This document shows positions 1 through 6,700 of a stretch of 12,712 bases of DNA, in pieces (position 1 is the first letter of the stretch; each line of letters opens with the position of its first letter). Made by a program: the position numbers and the translations under genes. The notes beneath the pieces were generated by a model that made no database searches, was not told where the DNA came from, and saw only the letters and a program-made list of their open reading frames with translations. Source of the DNA: an uncultured Bacteroides sp. (GTDB lineage Bacteria > Bacteroidota > Bacteroidia > Bacteroidales > Bacteroidaceae); the NCBI GenBank assembly GCA_958477465.1, contig CAUEFX010000086.1, forward strand, positions 1 through 12,712. The letters run 5' to 3'.

Positions 1-53
1 CACTTAGAGAGTATGCTCAAACGGCTTGAATTCCAAATCCGAAACTTGAGTTC
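1..53. other. Short flank downstream of the last module gene; no gene start seen
   Basis: These 53 bases follow the stop codon of the minus-strand lipoprotein gene. No ATG for a next minus-strand gene is present and no convincing terminator is seen. A weak imperfect inverted repeat (CTCAA near 16-20 pairing with TTGAG near 47-51, with a CGG/CCG pair inside a mismatched loop) could form a poor hairpin without a following T-tract. Whether the operon continues beyond the window cannot be judged. Confidence 0.4.
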
Positions 54-1532
54 TTATTTCACATGGATTCCTTTTGTATTTCTCATTGTTTCCATCACGG
101 CATGTGTGTCTATTTGGGCCTTTTCTTGTATAAACTCCGGGAGGTTGTAAGTCCACAACAGGTCTTTATAATATTTTACGGGATTTCTTTGCGGCAGGAG
201 GAATGGTTTATGGGCCGTACCGTTATCATCGATATAGGTAAAGAACGGGCGCGTATATAATCCATCTAATCTGCGACTGCTGAATACCAGCCAATGGTTG
301 TTGCGGCTCCAAGAATGATAGCTTTCCCCTTCAGGGCTGTTCGCCTCGGTCAGCGGGTATGTCTTTCCGTCGGATAGGCGGATCATATATAGTTCGGCAT
401 CTTTATGCCAAACCCCGAAGCCGCCATATTCCTGTAAGGTGAAAGCCAGATATTTACCATCCGGAGAGATCCGAGGGAAGGATACGCTTTTGTGATTGGC
501 CCGGCCATTGTATAAAGTATCTACTTGCTGGCCTAGGGTGCGGGTTTCCGGGTCAAAGTCGACACGGCATAGGCTGTAGGTCATTTGTCTGAAATTCTTA
601 GAAATAGAATCTACGGCGGCGGTCGAACTGAAATAGAGGCTCTTCCCGTCGGGAGAGAACGCAGGGAATATTTGCCATGCGTCTTTGGAATTTAACGCTT
701 CGCAAGAGAATACCTCGTTCTTCTTCACGTCGTAGATCACGATATCGGAGTTATGATCCAATACTTCCAGCGTATTGGGATTATTGATGAAGAAGTTTTG
801 GTAGGTATCGCATACGGTGGCCGCCAAATAGTTACCATTCGGATGCCAATACATGTAGACAAAGTTTGAGACGGTCTCGGGTGTCTTGGTGTTTAGCTTA
901 GTGATTTTCTTTCCATCAATCAGTACGGAACCGGCGTGTTTGCCTCGCATATGGAAAATCATTTTATCCGGGTTCCCCGAGGAAAACGTGTGGCAGTTTA
1001 CGCAGTTATAGTCGGTTAGGCTATTCTCGTAAATCACGCTTTGGTCATAATTCTCCAAGTTTCGTTGATAGATACCCATCCTGTTCCACATATCATTGCT
1101 CAAGGCTAATAACCGATAGGCTATATATTTATCAATGGAGTCATTTACGATGTCCATATGAAAAGGTGTATAGGCGTTCCATTCACCCTGTATGCGTTTG
1201 GCGATAGTCAATTCTATTTGGTTTCCGGCATTCTCTTTCAATAAGGCTTTCCATCTCTTTTGTGGGATCTCAAAGAGTCCCTCATCACTATAAACTTGGA
1301 ATTGAGTCTTTTCCCCTTTAATGATAAGGCAGTGCTCACTGCTATCGGCGATAGAGAAATTGAGCGGGGCGATGTTCACAGGGATGGTCACCTCCTTGTA
1401 ATCCGGATAAATGGTTATTTCCTCGTTTAGGCTCTTGGCGATCTGTATGTCGCCTTTGGAGCATGAAACCATCAAGGCGATGAGAAAAAGGAAAAGATAT
1501 CGGTTTGTATTTGTGTAAGTCTGTCTTTCCAT
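54..1532 (-). CDS. Haem-motif (CxxCH) PD40/TolB-like propeller lipoprotein, copy 2
   Basis: The product has 492 residues and begins with a lipoprotein signal peptide: a hydrophobic stretch at about 12-22 and a lipobox ending at Cys24 (LMVSC). A conserved N-terminal domain (about 35-165) carries the motif YPDYKEVTIPVNIAPLNF. A c-type haem attachment motif CVNCH sits at 177-181 and is followed by NPDKMIFHMR (187-196), whose Met or His residues could give the distal ligand. PD40/WD40-like propeller repeats follow, centred on WHPNG (229-233), FSPDGK (292-297), ISPDGK (355-360) and HSWSRNNHW (406-414). It is a full-length paralogue of the lipoprotein at 3323-4789, and both end in a KGI-containing tail. 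It starts 7 bp after the preceding membrane-protein gene, so it is probably co-transcribed. The role is unknown. An envelope lipoprotein with covalently bound haem is my inference; a propeller with an unused CxxCH is the alternative. Confidence 0.85.
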   Translation of the reverse strand: MERQTYTNTNRYLFLFLIALMVSCSKGDIQIAKSLNEEITIYPDYKEVTIPVNIAPLNFSIADSSEHCLIIKGEKTQFQVYSDEGLFEIPQKRWKALLKENAGNQIELTIAKRIQGEWNAYTPFHMDIVNDSIDKYIAYRLLALSNDMWNRMGIYQRNLENYDQSVIYENSLTDYNCVNCHTFSSGNPDKMIFHMRGKHAGSVLIDGKKITKLNTKTPETVSNFVYMYWHPNGNYLAATVCDTYQNFFINNPNTLEVLDHNSDIVIYDVKKNEVFSCEALNSKDAWQIFPAFSPDGKSLYFSSTAAVDSISKNFRQMTYSLCRVDFDPETRTLGQQVDTLYNGRANHKSVSFPRISPDGKYLAFTLQEYGGFGVWHKDAELYMIRLSDGKTYPLTEANSPEGESYHSWSRNNHWLVFSSRRLDGLYTRPFFTYIDDNGTAHKPFLLPQRNPVKYYKDLLWTYNLPEFIQEKAQIDTHAVMETMRNTKGIHVK

Positions 1533-1539
1533 ACGTGTT

Positions 1540-3312
1540 TTATTTAGAGAGTATCAAATAGTACCAAAAAGTAGAGCGATAGTCGGCTATTCCAGTCGCT
1601 ACATCTTGTCGGGCATGCCTTAATCCCAACACACGTTGCTTGAATAGCGAGAACTCGGACAGGGTTTTATCGGTTACCCCATACTTGCGGCAATAATCCG
1701 GATCATGCTCCGCGTAAGAGATCACGGCTTGTTGCAAAGGCTCGGGTAATGCAGGGAGCGCTTCCGTCCCGCTGAATCTCTCGACAAACCTTTTTATAGC
1801 GGGCAGGTCTTTCGATAATAATAATGTACCGATCGTATAATCCAACGCGGCTTTATTCTGAGGATTCTCCTCCAATATAATCATCAGGTTATCCAACAAT
1901 CCGATTATATTGGCGAAAAGGTCTTTGTCGCTGGATAGGCTTTTCCTTTTTGTGCCTAATTCGGGGTCGCTCTCCACCGCTTGGTCATTATATAAGAACT
2001 TTCGTCGCGAGGAGGCCCATTCGTGATAGGCCCATGTCTTTTCCAATAAGGATATAAACTTCTCAGCCACGGGATACTGTCCGTATATCAAATGGGATTT
2101 TATTAATAATTTAGTCATGACGGGACTGCCGTATGTAATTCCTACCGAGGTACCAAAAGCGAAATTGTATGCCAAGGACGTGATTCCTACATGGTAGTAT
2201 ATCTGGCTGAACAGGAAACTTTCCTCTATATGCGCTTGGTACTTTGAGACCAAAGATTGTATTCCGCTTTGCGGATATTTGAATAAATCAGTCTGCATGA
2301 CACCCTTGTGGGATAAGGCAAGGTTTAAGCAATTCAGGTGTAAGTAGTTATTATAGTTTAGATCGGCGGACGAGATTATGGCGTCCCATTGCTCGGTATC
2401 TATGTAATGAAACATTTGCATCAACGTATAGAAATCTTTATTCCTCTGTTCAAGAGCCGTTTGTGTATAATACATACCGGATAAGGCAAGTAATGCTACG
2501 GCTACTAAAGCTTTTAAATAGGTTTTTATGTGATCTAAGTAACGTGATAGGAAGAATAGAAGCATAACGAGTAGCGCTACTTGCCAAGAGAAGCCGTAGA
2601 ATGGTTCCAGCTCAATGAAATACTCTACGTAATCTTTCATCCAAAATACATAATCATAATCGGGTTTACTGCCTCCTAGAACGCATAGAGAACCTACGAT
2701 AAGCAGCAGGAGCAACGGGATGAAGCTTGTGTACCAACGTTCGCTTTTTTGTAATACATCAAATAGTAAAATGCTAAGGACGAATAATATAGCTACAGAT
2801 CCCATCGTGTAAAACAACCCGATCGCCAGCAAGCAACCGATTAAGGTACGGTACGTCCAATTAAACCTTCGTGCGCTGTAACTATATATGTTAAGCGCCA
2901 ATGACCAAAACAACATGGCTATCAGCCCTTCATAATGATAGCTATCTTTCATCAGGTAAAGATATTGGAATAGGATGGGGAGAAAGGCCAAGGGCAGAAG
3001 GTACAGTGACGGATGTATCTTTCGTAAAGTCAGCCAGAATAACCACCCGGAGACTCCACCGATCAATGCCGTAATTAGCGATCCGATAAATGGGAGCCTG
3101 AAAAACTGTATCAAGAACTGAGCGATCAAAGTAGCCAATCCGCCTATCTGATTGAGTATGCTGGATATATAGACAGAATCGAATAGGAAAATTTGCTGTT
3201 GCTCCCGATAAAAAAAGATAGGCTCTTGTAGAGTTTGCAAATGCAACCATAAGACGCCGGTCAATAGTATGAATAGAAGGGGGGATAAGATCTTCTTATA
3301 TAAAGTACTCAT
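1540..3312 (-). CDS. Polytopic membrane protein with soluble C-terminal half, DUF6057-like, copy 2
   Basis: The product has 590 residues. The N-terminal half holds about 9-10 hydrophobic helices, roughly at 9-27, 56-72, 75-97, 104-121, 128-146, 154-186, 196-213, 243-258 and 265-283. The second half (about 285-590) is soluble, helix-rich and possibly TPR-like. Motifs shared with the paralogue at 4799-6544 are QWD (308-310), the region around NNYLHLNCLNLAL (321-333), YGQYPVAEKFISLLEKT (410-426), AYHEW (428-432), FLYNDQAVESDPELGTKRK (439-457) and a C-terminal WYY (583-585). I recognise this architecture as that of the uncharacterised Bacteroidales family DUF6057, recalled rather than searched. 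The ATG lies 10 bp after the preceding stop, and the next gene begins 7 bp downstream, so the four genes look like one operon. No catalytic motif is recognised. A scaffold, transport or envelope-assembly role is only a guess. Confidence 0.8.
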   Translation of the reverse strand: MSTLYKKILSPLLFILLTGVLWLHLQTLQEPIFFYREQQQIFLFDSVYISSILNQIGGLATLIAQFLIQFFRLPFIGSLITALIGGVSGWLFWLTLRKIHPSLYLLPLAFLPILFQYLYLMKDSYHYEGLIAMLFWSLALNIYSYSARRFNWTYRTLIGCLLAIGLFYTMGSVAILFVLSILLFDVLQKSERWYTSFIPLLLLLIVGSLCVLGGSKPDYDYVFWMKDYVEYFIELEPFYGFSWQVALLVMLLFFLSRYLDHIKTYLKALVAVALLALSGMYYTQTALEQRNKDFYTLMQMFHYIDTEQWDAIISSADLNYNNYLHLNCLNLALSHKGVMQTDLFKYPQSGIQSLVSKYQAHIEESFLFSQIYYHVGITSLAYNFAFGTSVGITYGSPVMTKLLIKSHLIYGQYPVAEKFISLLEKTWAYHEWASSRRKFLYNDQAVESDPELGTKRKSLSSDKDLFANIIGLLDNLMIILEENPQNKAALDYTIGTLLLSKDLPAIKRFVERFSGTEALPALPEPLQQAVISYAEHDPDYCRKYGVTDKTLSEFSLFKQRVLGLRHARQDVATGIADYRSTFWYYLILSK

Positions 3313-3322
3313 GTGATTGATT

Positions 3323-4789
3323 CTATTTACGATAAGTTACGTCAATTCCTTTATCCTCTTTGGCTAGCGTGCTAAGCGCCCGGATCTTGGAGGATACTTT
3401 TCCGGTAATAAACTCGGGTATATTATAAGATTTCATGAAACGGTGATAGTAGTCCGTGTCTTTCTGAGGCAAAAGGAAGGGCTTAGACGCATTTCCTTCT
3501 TCATCTATATAAGCAAAATAAGGACGTGTGTATAACCCGTCTATCCTTCGACTGCTGAAGACGATCCAGCGGCTGTTGCTACTCCATGAGTGATAGCTCT
3601 CCGTATCCGTGCTATTGGCGTTTTGCAAGGAATGGGAGATTCCGCTCGCTATATCCAGCAGATACAGATCAGCGTCTTTATGCCAGATCGAGAAGTTACC
3701 GTAGCCGGACAGCGTATATAACAAGAATTTCCCGTCTGGGGAAACCCGGGGAAAAGAGGCGCTCTTCCCATCTTTTCCGGCATTGTATAAGGTATCTATA
3801 CGAGAGCCGAAACTCCGGGTTACGGGATCGAACGCTATGGAGCAAAGGTTATATTTTACTTCTGAATATTCATGCGGCATAGAACGTGCCTCTGCCGAGC
3901 AGAAGTAAAGAGTCTTGCCATCGGGAGAGAATGTCGGGAAAGTCTCGAACGCTTTTGCTGTCCGAATGGAAGGCGTACTGATAATCTCATGCTTTTCCGT
4001 ATCGTATACAACCACGTCGGATTGGCTGTCGAAGACCTCCACCCGGTTTTTGTCGTTGGCATGAAAGCTTTGGCTGGTCTGATTGACAGAGAAGGCTACG
4101 TATTTCCCCGATGGATGCCAAGAGGGATAGACCAAAGGTGAGATCGTCTGATCGGTCTTCGTATTTAATTTCTCGATCTTGTCTCCGTCGATCAGATAAG
4201 TACCCGAATACTTATCCCTCATATGGAACAGCATTTTATCCGGGTTTTGCATACAAAAAGAATGGCAATTCATACAGTTTTGACCGCTGTATTTGTTTTC
4301 CATGATAGGACTTTGCTCATAATCTTCCAGCTTCCGCTGGTAAATACCCATTTGATTCCAAAGCTCGTATCCAGGCTCGATCAATCGATAAGCCAGATAG
4401 GAATCCATGGGTTCCGGAGCGACGAATAGCGAGAATTCCGGATAGGCGAGCCATTCTTTGTCTTTTGCGTAGAGCTTTACTTGTATCGCTTTTCCTGTCG
4501 CCCTTTTCAGCAATTTTCTCCAATCGGATGCGGGAAGATAGAATTGTCCCCCTTTTTCCTTGACTTGTATCTTTTCTTCTCCGAATCTGAGTACGGCGAA
4601 GGCTTCCGCATGTGGATTTTCTATCTTGAAATTTAAGGGTGCGATATTATAAGGGATCGTTACATCCGCATAATCGGGAAATAATACGGGTTTCTCCGAG
4701 GTCTCTTTGCTAACCGGGATGGTGCCCGAGCAGGATATTCCCAGTAGGATAAGGCATAAACCGATGATATATCGAATATTTCTTTTCAT
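3323..4789 (-). CDS. Haem-motif (CxxCH) PD40/TolB-like propeller lipoprotein, copy 1
   Basis: The product has 488 residues. It begins with a lipoprotein signal peptide with the lipobox ending at Cys20 (LLGISC). The N-terminal domain has the conserved FPDYADVTIPYNIAPLNF motif at about 37-54. The haem-attachment motif CMNCH lies at 172-176, followed by NPDKMLFHMR at 182-191. Propeller repeats are centred on WHPSGK (224-229), FSPDGK (287-292), VSPDGK (349-354) and HSWSSNSRW (400-408), and a final SSRRIDGLYTRP block (412-423) is nearly identical in the other copy. Conservation of CxxCH and of the following Met/His-rich segment in two diverged copies argues that the motif is used. The gene starts 9 bp after the upstream membrane-protein gene and ends 10 bp before the next one. 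It could be anchored in the outer or the inner membrane; no clear surface-export signal (acidic run after the Cys) is seen. Confidence 0.85.
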   Translation of the reverse strand: MKRNIRYIIGLCLILLGISCSGTIPVSKETSEKPVLFPDYADVTIPYNIAPLNFKIENPHAEAFAVLRFGEEKIQVKEKGGQFYLPASDWRKLLKRATGKAIQVKLYAKDKEWLAYPEFSLFVAPEPMDSYLAYRLIEPGYELWNQMGIYQRKLEDYEQSPIMENKYSGQNCMNCHSFCMQNPDKMLFHMRDKYSGTYLIDGDKIEKLNTKTDQTISPLVYPSWHPSGKYVAFSVNQTSQSFHANDKNRVEVFDSQSDVVVYDTEKHEIISTPSIRTAKAFETFPTFSPDGKTLYFCSAEARSMPHEYSEVKYNLCSIAFDPVTRSFGSRIDTLYNAGKDGKSASFPRVSPDGKFLLYTLSGYGNFSIWHKDADLYLLDIASGISHSLQNANSTDTESYHSWSSNSRWIVFSSRRIDGLYTRPYFAYIDEEGNASKPFLLPQKDTDYYHRFMKSYNIPEFITGKVSSKIRALSTLAKEDKGIDVTYRK

Positions 4790-4798
4790 GGCTGTTGA

Positions 4799-6544
4799 TC
4801 ATTTTAACGTATAATAAGACCAATAAGTGTCTCCAAACGAGTTTTTTATAAGTTGAGGAAGCTGTGGGTTATTCCGATTCTGTACGACTAAGTTCCGATA
4901 ACCGGCGAATTTGCGGATCACATTTCCGGATACGTTAAAACGCTTCCAGTAATCCACATCCTTCTCTGCCAATAGGATAACAGCCTCTTGGAAACTCACG
5001 GGGAGAGAGGGGAGTACCGGTGTTCCATAATACTTTTCTATCAGCGTTTGGAAAGCTTTCATGTCTTTAGACAGCAGATAGATAGCCCCGGTGAATTGGA
5101 TAGGGAGCTGATTTTCCGGATCTTGTTCCGCACGGATAAGTAAATCATGTTCCAGTCCGTTGATACCGGATAAGTTACTTTCCTTCGGAAGAGCTTTTCG
5201 TTTAGGCCCTAATACCGGATCAGCTTCAATCGCTTTGTCGTTATATAAGAAGCCTCTATGCCGTTTGCCCCAATCATGATAGGCATATGTTTTTTCTAAG
5301 ATACGGATATATTTCTCGGCGATAGGATACGTTCCGTAAATCAAGTTTGTTTGAACAAGCCGTTGCATGTTCCGGGGATTACCGGCACCAATTACGGTGA
5401 CATATCCTTCAAAAGCCATCTCCTGTGATAACGCGATTTCCCCTAGCGTAAAATAAGCGTCGCTTAACAGGGTGGAGACCGTAAAGGTCTTGTTCCAAGA
5501 GGCGAGTAGTCCTTGAGGGCCGTGTTGATCAAAAGCGAACATCCGGTCTGCCAACTCTCCTTTTTCCGCAAGTGCCCTATTTAAATAAGTTAAATATAAA
5601 TAGTTTTTGATCGGCCCGTGACAATGCCGGACGATCTCGTCCCATTGTCCGGTACGGGCATAATAATCCAAAACCTTTAGCGGATAGGCTTTCTGGTCGT
5701 TATACCGTGGAATCGTTATCCAGCAAAGGAATAGGATTAGGATGAATTGAACGGCAAGCTCTATCCCTGTTTTTTTCTTTGATTGGTTTTTGCCTTTAGG
5801 ATATACGAATGCCACGATCAAGCTAAGCGGTAAACTGACCCATGCGAAATAGATGAGATTAGGAGCCGCTAGAATCGGGTGATAAAAAGCATCCGGTAAG
5901 AACGCGAAGCGATAACTGGTGATGGTAGTTGACCAGACACTTCCGATCCCGATAAACAGGTATTCAATTAAAACCGCTAAAAAATAGAACCCCTGTTTGG
6001 AACGGCTTATCGCTTCCTTGAGAACCACACTTAATGAGAATAGCCCGGCAATCGGTCCTCCTATCCAAAAAAGTAGCGGGGTGATTACCAATGCGGCGGA
6101 TAGCCGGTAACGGGGATCTTTTATGCGCATCCATGCGTTCAGGCTAATCAAACAAAATAGGAATGCGATAGTGCCTTGTACTAAATAATTGAAGTCGTAT
6201 TGAATCAATAATAAAGATAGAACCGGAAGTAAGTAAAGCAGGAAGAGTTCTTTATCCGGATTGATTTGCCGGATGATCGCTCTCATTGTCAATCCGATAG
6301 ACGTAAGTATAGCTGCGATAATGAAAGGCCCTGCATAAGGCGTAATAAAGAATTGTGTCAAGAATTCCCCGATAATCAAAGAAAAACCTCCCGGATTGCT
6401 GATTTTATCCGCAAGATAATCTCCGGAAAACTGGAATAGTTGAAGCTGCTCGATATAAAAGAAATGAAACTTGCTGGTTATTTGCAAGAATCCCCCTAAT
6501 AGGACAAACAGTATCAAACTGAAGAGTATTTGTTTATATCTCAT
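4799..6544 (-). CDS. Polytopic membrane protein with soluble C-terminal half, DUF6057-like, copy 1
   Basis: I place the start at the ATG at 6544 (581 residues). An in-frame TTG at 6580 would add 12 polar residues with no counterpart in the paralogue, whereas MRYKQILFSLILFVLL aligns with the paralogue's N-terminus. Hydrophobic helices lie near 4-21, 53-67, 70-90, 99-116, 121-138, 148-175, 186-204, 228-248 and 262-279. The rest, about 280-581, is soluble. Motifs shared with the other copy are QWDEIV (300-305), NYLYLTYLNRAL (314-325), YGTYPIAEKYIRILEKT (403-419), AYHDW (421-425), FLYNDKAIEADPVLGPKRK (432-450) and a C-terminal YWSYYTLK. It is the first gene of the four-gene cluster, 156 bp after susD, with a Bacteroides -7 box just upstream. 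The family is uncharacterised (DUF6057-like from memory). A paralogue-specific lipoprotein partner encoded next to it suggests that the two proteins act together. Confidence 0.8.
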   Translation of the reverse strand: MRYKQILFSLILFVLLGGFLQITSKFHFFYIEQLQLFQFSGDYLADKISNPGGFSLIIGEFLTQFFITPYAGPFIIAAILTSIGLTMRAIIRQINPDKELFLLYLLPVLSLLLIQYDFNYLVQGTIAFLFCLISLNAWMRIKDPRYRLSAALVITPLLFWIGGPIAGLFSLSVVLKEAISRSKQGFYFLAVLIEYLFIGIGSVWSTTITSYRFAFLPDAFYHPILAAPNLIYFAWVSLPLSLIVAFVYPKGKNQSKKKTGIELAVQFILILFLCWITIPRYNDQKAYPLKVLDYYARTGQWDEIVRHCHGPIKNYLYLTYLNRALAEKGELADRMFAFDQHGPQGLLASWNKTFTVSTLLSDAYFTLGEIALSQEMAFEGYVTVIGAGNPRNMQRLVQTNLIYGTYPIAEKYIRILEKTYAYHDWGKRHRGFLYNDKAIEADPVLGPKRKALPKESNLSGINGLEHDLLIRAEQDPENQLPIQFTGAIYLLSKDMKAFQTLIEKYYGTPVLPSLPVSFQEAVILLAEKDVDYWKRFNVSGNVIRKFAGYRNLVVQNRNNPQLPQLIKNSFGDTYWSYYTLK

Positions 6545-6581
6545 GGCTAGAGTATACGTCTCGTTATGATTTAAATTCAAA

Positions 6582-6589
6582 CAAAGATA
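6582..6589 (-). promoter_or_regulatory. Candidate -7 box for the four-gene module
   Basis: On the minus strand this reads TATCTTTG, a full match to the Bacteroides -7 consensus TAnnTTTG. It lies 37 bp before the chosen ATG at 6544, leaving a leader of roughly 30 nt. The -33 region is poor: about 14-20 bp upstream there is only a run of T residues, which is also the tail of the preceding terminator, and no clear TTTG. The position between a terminator and an operon is what one would expect of a promoter. Confidence 0.45.
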
Positions 6590-6603
6590 ATGATTTAAAA
6601 TGG

Positions 6604-6629
6604 AAAAAAGCGAATAAGCATTCGCTTTT
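6604..6629 (-). terminator. Probable intrinsic terminator after susC-susD
   Basis: The minus strand folds into a 10-bp stem, AAAAGCGAAT (6629-6620) with ATTCGCTTTT (6615-6606), around a 4-base GCTT loop. The T-run continues to 6604, giving six consecutive T residues. It lies 72 bp after the susD stop codon. It should end, or partly end, the susC-susD transcript before the four-gene module. Confidence 0.65.
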
Positions 6630-6643
6630 CGCTTTTTGCGAGA

Positions 6644-6676
6644 GGGTAACCATGCATATCACATGCTTGGTTACCC
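6644..6676. repeat. Inverted repeat (strong hairpin) just after susD
   Basis: A 9-bp perfect stem, GGGTAACCA (6644-6652) with TGGTTACCC (6668-6676), is followed by one T-T mismatch, a 4-bp GCAT/ATGC stem and a 5-base loop. It begins 25 bp after the susD stop in the direction of transcription and lacks a T-tract of its own. It may protect the 3' end of the susCD message or act with the T-tailed hairpin at 6604-6629. It is also symmetrical enough to be a protein-binding site. Confidence 0.6.
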
Positions 6677-6700
6677 GATATTTAATGTTAACCCACTTTT

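Noticed and set aside
1..150. Plus-strand frame open from the window edge to a TAA at 148-150, with a hydrophobic segment (WIPFVFLIVSITACVSIW).
   Set aside because: Most of it is antisense to the C-terminal end of the lipoprotein gene, which is supported by its paralogue. Hydrophobic antisense frames are common opposite polar coding sequence, and no family is recognised.
6545..6580. Longer start at TTG 6580 for the first membrane protein.
   Set aside because: The extra 12 polar residues have no match in the paralogue, and this start would lie almost on the predicted transcription start.
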